Source of the DNA: Brachyspira hampsonii 30446
GTDB taxonomy: Bacteria > Spirochaetota > Brachyspiria > Brachyspirales > Brachyspiraceae
Reading direction: 5' to 3'
Assembly (NCBI RefSeq): GCF_000316195.1
Contig: NZ_JH994111.1
Location: forward strand, 1,860,648-1,924,647
Length of the DNA stretch: 64,000 nt
Numbering within the stretch: position 1 is the first letter of the stretch; each line of letters starts with the position of its first letter. Made by a program: the position numbers and the translations under genes. Under the pieces are notes generated by a model that was given only the letters and a program-made list of their open reading frames with translations, was not told the origin of the DNA and did no database searches. This document shows, in pieces, positions 26,962 through 36,658 of the stretch.

Positions 26962-27777
26962 TTATTTTTCTTGTCTTTCCACAATATCATTATGATAAAC
27001 TAAATTAATTCTTTTAATAGAAACAGCCTTACCTGTTGCAGTGTCAATTTGCACCACAATACCATTAATCATAGGGCTTGTAGTTTCAACTTCAAATCTA
27101 TGAGGCATTTTGGTAACAAATCTAGCAATAGCAGGTTCTTTTTTCATACCTATAACAGAATTATAACTTCCGCACATGCCCAAATCTGATATATAAGCAG
27201 TGTATGATGATAATATTTTTTCATCGGCAGTTTGAACATGAGTATGCGTTCCAAATATGCATGAAACTTGCCCCTCAAGATAATATGAAAAAGCTATTTT
27301 TTCTGCTGTAGCTTCTGCATGGAAATCTATAAATATAATATTAGTTTTTTCTTTAATATGCTTAATTGCAAGATTGGCTTTTTTAAAAGGACAATCCAAT
27401 GCCTCCATGAAAGTCCTTCCCATAAGATTAATCACGCCAATCTTACAATCCAACATATCATATATATAGTAGCCAAGTCCTGGGGCATCACTAGGATAAT
27501 TATAAGGACGAAGCAGACGATGCTCATTTCCTATTAAAGCAAAAACATCTCTATTATTCCAGATATGATTGCCGGAAGTAAGCACATCCACACCGGAATT
27601 AAAAAGTTCTGCTGCTGTATCTCTAGTAATACCTATACCATTGGCAGCATTTTCCCCATTTGCTATTGTAAAATCTATATTATTTTCTAATTTTATCTCT
27701 TCTAAATGCCTTCTAATAGCATAACGTCCTGTAACACCTATAATATCGCCAAGACATAATATATTTTTCACAGACAT
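26962..27777 (-). CDS. ymdB: YmdB-family metallophosphoesterase
   Basis: Binuclear metal phosphodiesterase of 271 aa (TIGR00282 type). Metal ligands fall in LGDIIG, NGENAANGIG, SGNHIWNN, IDFHAEATAEK and FGTHTHVQTAD. In Bacillus YmdB hydrolyses 2',3'-cyclic nucleotides and restrains RNase Y; here it sits 5 bp downstream of rny, the same conserved pairing. Cytoplasmic. Confidence 0.93.
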   Translation of the reverse strand: MSVKNILCLGDIIGVTGRYAIRRHLEEIKLENNIDFTIANGENAANGIGITRDTAAELFNSGVDVLTSGNHIWNNRDVFALIGNEHRLLRPYNYPSDAPGLGYYIYDMLDCKIGVINLMGRTFMEALDCPFKKANLAIKHIKEKTNIIFIDFHAEATAEKIAFSYYLEGQVSCIFGTHTHVQTADEKILSSYTAYISDLGMCGSYNSVIGMKKEPAIARFVTKMPHRFEVETTSPMINGIVVQIDTATGKAVSIKRINLVYHNDIVERQEK

Positions 27778-27782
27778 TTTAT

Positions 27783-29312
27783 TTACCTTGCAACTTCAAC
27801 TGCTCTAGTTTCTCTAATAACAGTAACTCTAATGATACCAGGATATTTCAATTCATCTTCTATTCTTTTAGCAATATCTCTTGCTATTTGTTTAGCATGA
27901 ACATCATCTACCATATCACTTTTAGCCATAACCCTAAGTTCTCTTCCTGCCTGTATAGCAAATGACTTCTCAACACCCTCTATACTATCAGCAATCTTTT
28001 CTAAATTATCCAAACGCTTAATATAGCTTTCAAAAGATTCTCTTCTAGCACCGGGTCTTGCAGCACTAATAGCATCAGCAGCCTTTACTATTACAGCTTC
28101 AACAGTCTGAGTATCAACATCATTATGATGGGCTCTTATAGCATTAACAACTTCTTCTTTTTCTCCGCATCTTTTAGCCAAATCAGCACCGCTCATAGCA
28201 TGAGAACCCTCACCCTCTGTTTCTATAGCCTTTCCTATATCATGCAAAAAGGCACCTCTCTTAGCCGTTTCTACATTAGCACCTATTTCAGCAGCTATCA
28301 TAGCAGCAATATTAGCAACCTCTTTACTATGAGCAAGCATATTTTGTCCGTAACTTGTTCTATATTTGAGTCTGCCCATATGTCTTATCAATTCATGATG
28401 CATAGTAGTAAGGTTCAAATCTACAATAGCATTTTCACCGGCTTCCATTATAGAATCTTCAACCTCTCTTCTAGTTCTCTCAACAACTTCTTCTATTCTA
28501 GCCGGATGTATTCTTCCATCTAAAATAAGTTTTTCTAATGAAACTTTGGCAATATGCTTTCTTACAGGATCAAAACATGATATTACAACAGCTTCAGGAG
28601 TATCATCTATGATAATATCAACCCCTGTAAGTGTCTCAAGCATTCTGATATTTCTTCCTTCTCTTCCTATGATTCTTCCTTTCATTTCCTCGCTAGGTAA
28701 AGATACTGAAGTTACAGAACTTTCCTGAGCTACTTCACTGGAAAGTCTTTGTATAGTTTGTACTATAATTTCTCTAGCCTTTCTCTCTCCTGTTTCTATA
28801 GCATTTTTCTCTATATTATCAACTATTTTAGTAGCAGATTTTTTGGCATCTTCCTCTATATTTTTAATCAAATCAGCCTTAGCTTCTTCTTTAGTAAGTC
28901 CCGCTATTCTCTCAAGTTCTCTTTCTGCCTCTTGTATAACGAAACCTAATTTATCCTCCTGCTCTTTTATTTTTTTCATTTTGTTCTCAATATTATGCTC
29001 TTTATTTTCTAAATATTGAGACTTCTTGTCTATATTAGCCTCTCGTTGTAGCACTCTATTTTCTAGTTTCTGAATTTCAGCTTTCCTGTCTCTATTCTCG
29101 CTTTCTAACCTATTACGTTCTTTCTGTATTTCAGAATTAGCCTCAGAAAGTATAGTCTTTCTCTCATTTTCTGCTTGCTCTCTTGCACTTTGGAGCAATT
29201 TATGTGTTATTATCTCCGTAGAATTGAGCTTTATTTTAGCTATAACAAAACGGGTTATATACCCAAAAACAAACGCAACTACAACAGAGGTGATTATTAT
29301 TAATGGATTCAT
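27783..29312 (-). CDS. rny: Ribonuclease Y
   Basis: Membrane-anchored endoribonuclease that starts mRNA decay, 509 aa. Order: N-terminal membrane helix (IIITSVVVAFVFGYITRFVI), long coiled coil (~residues 40-150), KH domain (KGRIIGREGRNIRMLETLTG) and HD domain (RGAFLHDIGKAIETEGEGSH). RBS AGAGGTGA precedes the ATG. Leads an operon with ymdB and a membrane protein. Confidence 0.97.
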   Translation of the reverse strand: MNPLIIITSVVVAFVFGYITRFVIAKIKLNSTEIITHKLLQSAREQAENERKTILSEANSEIQKERNRLESENRDRKAEIQKLENRVLQREANIDKKSQYLENKEHNIENKMKKIKEQEDKLGFVIQEAERELERIAGLTKEEAKADLIKNIEEDAKKSATKIVDNIEKNAIETGERKAREIIVQTIQRLSSEVAQESSVTSVSLPSEEMKGRIIGREGRNIRMLETLTGVDIIIDDTPEAVVISCFDPVRKHIAKVSLEKLILDGRIHPARIEEVVERTRREVEDSIMEAGENAIVDLNLTTMHHELIRHMGRLKYRTSYGQNMLAHSKEVANIAAMIAAEIGANVETAKRGAFLHDIGKAIETEGEGSHAMSGADLAKRCGEKEEVVNAIRAHHNDVDTQTVEAVIVKAADAISAARPGARRESFESYIKRLDNLEKIADSIEGVEKSFAIQAGRELRVMAKSDMVDDVHAKQIARDIAKRIEDELKYPGIIRVTVIRETRAVEVAR

Positions 29313-29425
29313 AGTTCACCTCTTTAATTTTAAATTATTTTTGACAATACTATATTATTAACATAAATTTATTATAAAGTCAATAATATATTAATTATAA
29401 AAATAACAAAAAAAATGCTGTTTTA

Positions 29426-29965
29426 TTAATATTTTTGAAACATTTTTCCTGAACCGCCGCAAGTTTCACAAGTTTCAGGAGCTTTATCCCTATAGATGTT
29501 GCCGCAGCTAGGACAAAGATAAAAAGTAACATCTCCGTCTTTATTCAAGAAATTATCTATAATATCTTGGAAAAGTTTAGCATGCTCTGTTTCAACTTTA
29601 CCCAAAGAATTTACTGTATCGCTAGCTAATTTATTTTTCTGCTCTATAGCAACCTGTGCTAATTGAGGATAAAGTATAGTAGATTCATAAACCTCTCCTT
29701 TTATACCTGCTTCTAGGTTTTCTTTATCGCCTGCAGGTTCAACGGGATTAAGCTGAGGCACAAATTTACTCATATCTAATCCGCTTCTCAAAGCCAACTT
29801 TCTCATTTTTTCTGCATGAATTTTCTCTGCCAATGATGTTGTTGAAAATACTTTCTGAATAGCTTTATTGCTAGATGCTTTACCAAATAAACTATATCTA
29901 TTTGCAGCATTTGATTCACCTTGAAATATTTGATATAAAACTTCTTCTAATGTTTTAGCAGCCAT
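29426..29965 (-). CDS. Rubrerythrin
   Basis: Peroxide-reducing di-iron protein of anaerobes, ~179 aa. The ferritin-like domain shows the iron-binding glutamates (NAANRYSLFG, AEKIHAEKM, VETEHAKLF). The C-terminal rubredoxin-like site is CPSCGNIYRDKAPETCETCG. The ATG at 29965 is chosen because GGAGG lies 8 nt before it; the ATG at 29980 overlaps that RBS. Monocistronic; protects against hydrogen peroxide. Confidence 0.95.
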   Translation of the reverse strand: MAAKTLEEVLYQIFQGESNAANRYSLFGKASSNKAIQKVFSTTSLAEKIHAEKMRKLALRSGLDMSKFVPQLNPVEPAGDKENLEAGIKGEVYESTILYPQLAQVAIEQKNKLASDTVNSLGKVETEHAKLFQDIIDNFLNKDGDVTFYLCPSCGNIYRDKAPETCETCGGSGKMFQKY

Positions 29966-30161
29966 ATTTATTTCCTCCAAATTGTGTATTTATATTAAAA
30001 AGAATAATTATTTTTTAATAGTATATTCCCAAGCAAATTATATCAATTAATCAAAAAAAATCAAACCATTTTTCCAAAATATACAAAAATTACTATATAT
30101 TAATATGGAATTAATTTTTTTTGTATTATAATAAAAAACATTAATTAAAAATGGGATTATT

Positions 30162-30800
30162 ATGAATAATATTATTATCACTATAAGCAGACAGTACGGA
30201 AGCGGCGGAAGAAATATAGGAAAATTGATAGCGAATAAATTAAATATAAATTTTTATGACAAAGAATTTATAGAAATAGTAGCAAAAAAAACAGGTATGA
30301 ACAAACAATATCTGGAAAATATGGAAGAAAAATTCACTAATGATAACCTTTTTTTTAGTGCATTTCATAAAGAACATTTTTCAAGCCCCTTCTCAGGACA
30401 AATAAAATACTCTACTTTAGATAAAATGTTTGAAATACAAAGCGAAGTTGTAAAAGATATAGCAAATAAAGGAAATTGTGTAATAATAGGAAGATGTGCT
30501 AATTTTATACTGAAAAATACAAAACATAAATGCTTTAATGTATTTATACATGCACATAATAAGAACAGAATAGAAAGAATCAAAAAAGAATATGGAATAT
30601 ATGGAGTAAAAATGGAGGAGGCAGAAACTCAATTAATAAATACGGATAAATACAGATCTAATTATTACAAATATTATACCGGTATGGAATGGGGAGATAT
30701 GGTTAATTATAATCTTACAATAGACAGCGGATATTTCAGTGATGAAAATATATGCAATATAATAATAGATGCTGCCCAAAAAAAGAATATAAATACTTGA
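30162..30800 (+). CDS. Cytidylate kinase-like family protein
   Basis: P-loop kinase of 212 aa. N-terminal ITISRQYGSGGRNIGKLIA is the characteristic variant P-loop of the Cytidylate_kin2 family, followed by INFYDKEFIEIVAKKTGM. Members are common in gut anaerobes and distinct from Cmk; their substrate has not been pinned down. Followed after ~55 bp by a small gene in the same direction. Confidence 0.85.
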   Translation: MNNIIITISRQYGSGGRNIGKLIANKLNINFYDKEFIEIVAKKTGMNKQYLENMEEKFTNDNLFFSAFHKEHFSSPFSGQIKYSTLDKMFEIQSEVVKDIANKGNCVIIGRCANFILKNTKHKCFNVFIHAHNKNRIERIKKEYGIYGVKMEEAETQLINTDKYRSNYYKYYTGMEWGDMVNYNLTIDSGYFSDENICNIIIDAAQKKNINT

Positions 30801-30856
30801 AAATTAACAATATATTAATATATTTAAAAATAAATATTTACAAATAAGGGGATATT

Positions 30857-31357
30857 ATGAAGAATAAAATTATAAAAGATTTTTATGAAAATGATTACTT
30901 TTCTTATGAATCTGACTGCGATTTATGGAATGATGAAAAAATATCATTATTAATAGATTTCGGAGAAGAAGCAAATAAATCTGAAATGCTTATAAAATAC
31001 ATAGATAAAATAAATGAAATATTGAAATGGATTGATGAACATAAAAAAAATGTTACAGATTTTCTTATAGATAAGCAATGTTTGGAATTAGCACAAGAAT
31101 GGGTAATAACTAATGAACAAATAGATGAAAACACATATAAAAATCAATCCGGAGAATTAATAACAATACCTATAAAAGAAGAAGATTTTTTTAATGCTAT
31201 ATATATAGATACAATATTAATAGATTTTGATGAAGATGAAACAAGACCGGATACCACACTCCATATACTATTTGAGCCGGATTATTTTAAACATCATTCA
31301 TTAATAATATATATTGACGGAGAAAGAAATATAGAATACGGCGATATAGCTGGATAA
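30857..31357 (+). CDS. Hypothetical acidic protein
   Basis: Length 166 aa, no signal or membrane segment, strongly acidic. The C-terminal half ends in SLIIYIDGERNIEYGDIAG, reminiscent of DUF2262/immunity-type proteins, but I do not claim membership. RBS AAGGGG precedes the start. Likely cotranscribed with the kinase-like gene. Confidence 0.6.
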   Translation: MKNKIIKDFYENDYFSYESDCDLWNDEKISLLIDFGEEANKSEMLIKYIDKINEILKWIDEHKKNVTDFLIDKQCLELAQEWVITNEQIDENTYKNQSGELITIPIKEEDFFNAIYIDTILIDFDEDETRPDTTLHILFEPDYFKHHSLIIYIDGERNIEYGDIAG

Positions 31358-31379
31358 TAAAAGTTATGCAAATAAAATA

Positions 31380-32630
31380 TTAATCATTATGATCGTATAT
31401 AGAGGTTACCCCCAATACTTTAGCAACCATGTACGATATAATAGCCGTCATTACCAGAGCTGAAAAGTTTGAAATAGAATTTGATATTTCTAGTATTAAT
31501 ATACATACCATTATAGGAGTTCTAGTAATTCCAGACATAAGTGATGTTATGCCAAGCAGTATAAATAAATCTCCATATACAGCATAATCTGGAAAATATT
31601 TAATAAGGAATATATCATATACAGATCCTATTGAGGCTCCTAATATAAATGTAGGAAAAAATACTCCTCCTACAGCACCCGATGTTGCACATACAGAGGT
31701 ATAAAAAAGTTTAACAAATATGAGTACAAAAAGCATAGAAACAGAAAATTTATCTTTAACAATACTTCCTATAAGCAAATCACCGCTGCCTAAAACATAA
31801 GGAAAAAACATTATCATAAAACCAGCAAGTAAAAAAGCAGGTACAGGACGAATTATATCATTTTTAATTTTCTGATACATCTTAGAAAAGAAATTCATAA
31901 GAAAGTTTAAAAGTGATGCAAGTATTCCGCATATTATACCAAAAGGAAGAATAGATATATAATGCCTTACTTCAAGTATTTTAGGCAAATCAAAATTAAG
32001 TATAAAACCCTGCCCAACTATATGCTCCACAACCAATATTGAAGCTATTGAAGAAAAAACTATGCATACAAATACTATATGGTTTTTCTGTTCGCCAAGC
32101 TCCTCAAAAGAAAAAGCAATTCCTGTAAAAGGTGCACTGAAAGTAGCAGTCATTCCAGCACAAGCACCTGAAACAAGTAAATACCTTCTATATTTAGATA
32201 ATTTAGAAAAATATTTATGAAAGAAAAGTCCTACAAGCATACCAACATGCATAGAAGGACCAGCTCTTCCTAATGAAATACCGCTTGCAAAAGATATCAT
32301 ACTGCCGAAAAGTTTAAATAAAATTTCAAAAAATATATTTTTTGGTTCATGAAGCGATATATAATATTTTATTTGTGGAACTCCAGCACCTCTTATCTGC
32401 GGATACTGAGTTAATATATAGCCTATAAGACAGCCCATAGCTATAAGAAATATAAAAAGAAGTATAGGATAATACCATCTGTCAAATATAAAATTTGAAA
32501 CATAAAACACATTGACACTTAGTCTATACAATACAATCCTATATATTGAAACAATAAACCCTACAACAGCACCTATACATGCTGATAATACAAAAAGTTT
32601 TATATATTTTATTTCAAAGTTTATATTCAT
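31380..32630 (-). CDS. ClC-family chloride channel/transporter with Ala in place of gating Glu
   Basis: Membrane protein of 416 aa with the ClC pore motifs: RGAGVPQIKYY (usual GSGIP), LGRAGPSMHVG (usual GREGP) and SFEELGEQ carrying the inner proton glutamate. A123 (codon 32262-32264) replaces the external glutamate that gates and couples Cl- to H+, and serine is alanine in the first motif. From studies of ClC-ec1 such a change gives uncoupled, channel-like conduction. No C-terminal CBS domains. Confidence 0.88.
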   Translation of the reverse strand: MNINFEIKYIKLFVLSACIGAVVGFIVSIYRIVLYRLSVNVFYVSNFIFDRWYYPILLFIFLIAMGCLIGYILTQYPQIRGAGVPQIKYYISLHEPKNIFFEILFKLFGSMISFASGISLGRAGPSMHVGMLVGLFFHKYFSKLSKYRRYLLVSGACAGMTATFSAPFTGIAFSFEELGEQKNHIVFVCIVFSSIASILVVEHIVGQGFILNFDLPKILEVRHYISILPFGIICGILASLLNFLMNFFSKMYQKIKNDIIRPVPAFLLAGFMIMFFPYVLGSGDLLIGSIVKDKFSVSMLFVLIFVKLFYTSVCATSGAVGGVFFPTFILGASIGSVYDIFLIKYFPDYAVYGDLFILLGITSLMSGITRTPIMVCILILEISNSISNFSALVMTAIISYMVAKVLGVTSIYDHND

Positions 32631-32689
32631 TGTTCTAATAGTTGTTTTTATTTTATATGTTTATTACTGATTTTTATTAATTCTAACAA

Positions 32690-33790
32690 TCAAACATTAA
32701 ATCTGAATGTAACAACATCACCTTCCTGCATAAGATACTGCTTTCCTTCAAGCCTTATAGCACCAGCCTCTTTGGCTTTAACAAAACTTCCAAGCTCTAA
32801 AAGTTTATCGCAGTTTATAACCTCAGCACTGATAAATCCTCTTTCAAAGTCGCTGTGTATGACACCAGCAGCCTCTGGAGCATAAGCACCTTCTCTAACT
32901 GTCCAAGCCCTTGTTTCATCTTCTCCAGAAGTGAGGAATGTTAAAAGTTTTAATAATCTATGTCCAGCCTTTGTAAGCCTTGCAACTCCTGATTCTTTAA
33001 CCCCTAAATCTTCTAAATAGCTTAATCTCTCCTCTTCGTCCAAATCCTGTAAATCTGCTTCTATTTTAGCACTGAAAGGTATTAACTCAATATTTCTTTC
33101 ATTTGCATATTTTTGTAATGTTACATAATTAGAGTTTTTCTCTGGGTTTGCAAGTTCATTTTCTGATAAATTAGCACCTATCATCATACTTTTTGCTGTA
33201 AGTAAAAATAATGGCTTTAATATTTCTTTCTCCGTATCTGTTAAATCTAAACTAAATACAGGCTTAAAATTATTTAATTCTGGAAGTATCTTTTCAAGCA
33301 ATGCAACTTCCTCTTCTGCTGCCTTTACTTTAGCTCCTTTAGCTATCTTTTTTTGCTTCTCCATTCTAGCATTAACAGTTTCAATATCTGCAAGCATGAG
33401 TTCTGTTAATATAATATCCAAATCTCTTAAAGGATCAACATCTCCTATATGAGTAATATTACCGTCTTCAAATACACGAACAACATGAAGCACTGCATTA
33501 ACTTCTCTAATATGAGAAAGAAATTTGTTGCCTAATCCCTCCCCTTTTGAAGCTCCTTTTACAAGTCCTGCAATATCTACAAATGTTGTTGTGTTATAAA
33601 CTTTCTTTTTTGATTTGAAAAGTGCTGCTAATTTATCAACTCTTTCATCTTTTATTATAGCTGTAGCTTCATTTTTATCTATAGTACAAAATGGATAATT
33701 AGCTGCTTCTGCGTGGGCATTAGTTAAAGCATTAAAAAGTGTTGATTTTCCTACATTTGGAAGTCCTACTATTCCTATAGATAAAGCCAT
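32690..33790 (-). CDS. ychF: Redox-regulated ATPase YchF/OLA1
   Basis: Universally conserved Obg-family ATPase of 366 aa. Walker A GLPNVGKSTLFNALT, switch motif DIAGLVKGASKGEGLGNKFL, and NLSENE in place of the NKxD motif, which explains preference for ATP over GTP. Coiled-coil arm in the middle, TGS domain at the C-terminus. It binds ribosomes and affects stress responses. Monocistronic. Confidence 0.97.
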   Translation of the reverse strand: MALSIGIVGLPNVGKSTLFNALTNAHAEAANYPFCTIDKNEATAIIKDERVDKLAALFKSKKKVYNTTTFVDIAGLVKGASKGEGLGNKFLSHIREVNAVLHVVRVFEDGNITHIGDVDPLRDLDIILTELMLADIETVNARMEKQKKIAKGAKVKAAEEEVALLEKILPELNNFKPVFSLDLTDTEKEILKPLFLLTAKSMMIGANLSENELANPEKNSNYVTLQKYANERNIELIPFSAKIEADLQDLDEEERLSYLEDLGVKESGVARLTKAGHRLLKLLTFLTSGEDETRAWTVREGAYAPEAAGVIHSDFERGFISAEVINCDKLLELGSFVKAKEAGAIRLEGKQYLMQEGDVVTFRFNV

Positions 33791-34145
33791 GATTGTTTCC
33801 TTATAAATAAAAAATTATTTTTTGTAGTAATATTATATATTAAAAAATATTAATAACAAGTATATTAAAAAGTATAATAAAAAATTTTTGTTAATTTATA
33901 ATTTTTTCTTATATATCTTATCTTATCAAATAATTATAAAAAATCATAGTGTATTTTAAGCTTATTTTATAACTTAAAAATACGCTATATTTTTATACAA
34001 AAAATAATTTGATTAATATTATTTAAAATATTCTATAAATAATTAATCTTTTTTGTTATCATTTTTGTAAATCATCTTATAAAGTGTTTATTTATTAAAA
34101 TAACAATATATAATTAACAATATATAAAAAATTTAGGATACATCT
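33791..34145. other. Divergent intergenic region with an AT-rich hairpin
   Basis: About 355 bp separating ychF (-) from the Rieske gene (+). The only structure seen is atagtgtattttaag / cttaaaaatacgctat (33946-33988) with a 10-nt loop and a following ATTTTTAT on the plus strand. It could end a short upstream RNA or attenuate the Rieske leader. The rest is featureless AT. Confidence 0.4.
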
Positions 34146-35138
34146 ATGATATATAATATGTGGTATGCAGTATTAGATTCAAAAGAAGTAAAGAAAAATA
34201 AACCTCTTTTTGCTAAGAGATTAAATAAAAATCTAGTATTTTGGAGAGATTCTAATAACAATATATGCTGCATAGATGATAAATGCTGTCATAGAGGTGC
34301 CTCATTATCTCATGGAAAAGTGTGCGGTAATAATATAGCATGCCCTTTTCATGGATTTCAGTTTGATAAAAGCGGTAAAACAGTAATGATCCCTGCTAAT
34401 GGAAAAAATACAGAGGTTAATAAAAATTTCTTTGTTGAAGGATATGAAGTAAGAGATTTATACGGGTTTATTTGGCTTTGGTATGGAGATAAAGATAAAA
34501 TCAATGATAAAATAATGTTTCCAGATGATTTGAAAGATAAGAAATTCTCATATTCTACAATTAAAGATGAATGGAATAATCATTATACAAGATGCATAGA
34601 AAATCAGCTTGATGTAGTGCATATAGCATTTGTACATCATAACACTATAGGAAGAGGAAATAAAACTATTGTTAATGGTCCTTTAGCAGAGCTAGATGAG
34701 GATAATAATATATTAAAATTTTATGTGAATAATGTTATTGATAATGGTCAAAAGGCTTTAAGTGCCTCAGAAATGAAAAAAGAAGATTTTAAATATTTTT
34801 TATATTTTTATTTTCCAAATACTTGGCAGAATTATATATTTGAAAAGATGCGTATATTTGGGGTATTTGCTCCTGTTGATGATGAAAATACTGTTATATA
34901 TATGAGGTTCTATCAAAAAATAGTGAATATTCCTTTTATAAAAAATATAATAAACTTTATAGGCAAAAAATATTCAGATATTGTATTAAAACAAGATAAA
35001 AATGTGGTAAAAACTCAATCTAAAAACGAATCTTATCTTGGTATGAAAGGAGAAAAATTAATATCAGGAGATAAACCTATAATAATATACAGAAGTACAA
35101 GAGATAAACTAAAAAAGGAAAATAATTCTTCTATATAA
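34146..35138 (+). CDS. Rieske non-haem iron oxygenase
   Basis: Ring-hydroxylating-oxygenase alpha-type protein of 330 aa. The Rieske 2Fe-2S site is CCHRGASLSHG plus CPFHGFQF; the mononuclear iron facial triad lies in ENQLDVVHIAFVHH (the two His and a later Asp). Members hydroxylate or demethylate aromatic and tetrapyrrole substrates using O2, which is notable in an anaerobe-type genome. No electron-transfer partner is encoded nearby. Substrate unknown. Confidence 0.88.
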   Translation: MIYNMWYAVLDSKEVKKNKPLFAKRLNKNLVFWRDSNNNICCIDDKCCHRGASLSHGKVCGNNIACPFHGFQFDKSGKTVMIPANGKNTEVNKNFFVEGYEVRDLYGFIWLWYGDKDKINDKIMFPDDLKDKKFSYSTIKDEWNNHYTRCIENQLDVVHIAFVHHNTIGRGNKTIVNGPLAELDEDNNILKFYVNNVIDNGQKALSASEMKKEDFKYFLYFYFPNTWQNYIFEKMRIFGVFAPVDDENTVIYMRFYQKIVNIPFIKNIINFIGKKYSDIVLKQDKNVVKTQSKNESYLGMKGEKLISGDKPIIIYRSTRDKLKKENNSSI

Positions 35139-35169
35139 ATATTTATAAAAGAAAATTCAAAAAAATTCA

Positions 35170-35198
35170 TTGACTAAAAATGAGAAATTTGTTAAAGT
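35170..35198 (+). promoter_or_regulatory. Promoter for the STAS gene, possibly leaderless
   Basis: TTGACT (35170-35175), 17 bp, then TAAAGT (35193-35198). The expected start site falls on or near the ATG at 35205, and no Shine-Dalgarno precedes that codon. Confidence 0.5.
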
Positions 35199-35204
35199 AA
35201 TCTC

Positions 35205-35582
35205 ATGATAAATATTTCATTTGAAAGCAGTTATTATATAAAAGACGATTCTGTTATTATTATATCTTTATATAATAATATATATGATGAGCATCTTCCC
35301 CAAATAAAAGATTTATTTTCAGAGTTTATTAGAAAAGATATAAACAGCATTATATTAGATTTATCCGATTGTCTATTTATAGAAAAAGAGATATGGGAAT
35401 ATTTTATAGAACTAAAAAGAGAGTTATCACATAAAAAAGGCGATTTAGTTTTAGCAAATATGTATGGTGTTGTAAAAAATGATTATAATGTTATGGAATT
35501 ATCCAATTATTTAGAGTCTTTTAAAAATATAGATAATGCTTTTTATAATTTTGGAATATTAAATGATATTAAATCAGCTTAA
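35205..35582 (+). CDS. STAS-domain protein (anti-sigma-factor-antagonist-like)
   Basis: Single STAS domain of 125 aa: an N-terminal strand, then SIILDLSDCLFIEKEIWEYF, which corresponds to the family's D-L-S-x-V-x-F-I-D-S-S-G segment. The phosphorylatable serine is not present (E-K replaces D-S), so partner switching by phosphorylation is unlikely. Possibly a scaffold. No sigma-factor or kinase partner next door. Confidence 0.7.
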   Translation: MINISFESSYYIKDDSVIIISLYNNIYDEHLPQIKDLFSEFIRKDINSIILDLSDCLFIEKEIWEYFIELKRELSHKKGDLVLANMYGVVKNDYNVMELSNYLESFKNIDNAFYNFGILNDIKSA

Positions 35583-35631
35583 TTTTATTTTTATACTTGA
35601 ATTTTTCTCTCTATAGATATAATATATAATC

Positions 35632-36657
35632 ATGAAAATTATTAAGAATTTTGTTTCACTTACACTTTTCTTTATAGTGTTTTTTATAATGTATTTTGGT
35701 ATATATTTATTTAAAGTTATGGATACTAATAATATTTACCAAAACATGAATATTGATTTAATAAAAAATTTGATGGAGCATTATTTCCTTGCTATTTTTA
35801 TAGTATCAGGTATTTCTTCTATAATAATAATAGGAGCTTTAAATAAATTTACAGGAAGTTTATCTACTATTATAGTAATAGGTATTCTCGCTTTCTTTAT
35901 GACATTATATCCTGCTTATACAGTGGCATTTAATAAAAATATAGACTATCTTAGAAATGAACTTAATGATAAAACTTCATTATTTATAGATGATACAGGA
36001 AGATATTTCACTAAAATTGATAATTATTTGATAAAAGTTGGATATAAACTGCTGGATAATACTTATAAAAATGTAATATTAATAGATCCTACATTAATGG
36101 GCAAATTATATATTGGGGACTATATATATATTACTGATAAAGAAATATCTTTACATGAAGTAAAAGAAATTAGCGGTACTTCAGTAGTAGAAAAGACATC
36201 AAGTATATTTAACAGAAACTCTATAGGAAATTATTTATCAAATTTTACAGCAGACATAATTTTCGGATTTGAAGTATTCCCAGTAATAGCAGCATTACAA
36301 AAAATAATTACTTTAACAGAAATGCCCATTTATGCTATAGGATTATTATTTATTAATTTATGGATTATGCTGTTTGCCTTTTATATGTTGGGACTATCTT
36401 TGAATTCCAGACAGTATGTTTATCATAATATACTTAATGCTTTTATATTATATGGTATAATAAAAATAATATTTGCTATATCTATAGAACAGCATAACTT
36501 ATTAGAAGTAATAATAAGAAATGTAAATTATTGGAATATGAATTTATATATATTTATAGCATCATTAATAACAATAATAATATCATTAGCTTTGAAAAAA
36601 ATTCTTAATAACGATAAAAAAGCAGCTAATAATTTAGAAACGGATAAAGAACACTAA
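35632..36657 (+). CDS. Hypothetical membrane protein
   Basis: Length 341 aa. Three hydrophobic segments in the first ~105 residues, a polar extracytoplasmic-type middle (residues ~110-200) and three more at 225-310, ending in a Lys/Asn/Asp tail. Permease-like topology, no recognised motif. The stop lies just before the ribF start, so it probably heads the ribF-rpsO-pnp transcript. Confidence 0.65.
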   Translation: MKIIKNFVSLTLFFIVFFIMYFGIYLFKVMDTNNIYQNMNIDLIKNLMEHYFLAIFIVSGISSIIIIGALNKFTGSLSTIIVIGILAFFMTLYPAYTVAFNKNIDYLRNELNDKTSLFIDDTGRYFTKIDNYLIKVGYKLLDNTYKNVILIDPTLMGKLYIGDYIYITDKEISLHEVKEISGTSVVEKTSSIFNRNSIGNYLSNFTADIIFGFEVFPVIAALQKIITLTEMPIYAIGLLFINLWIMLFAFYMLGLSLNSRQYVYHNILNAFILYGIIKIIFAISIEQHNLLEVIIRNVNYWNMNLYIFIASLITIIISLALKKILNNDKKAANNLETDKEH

Positions 36658-36658
36658 A

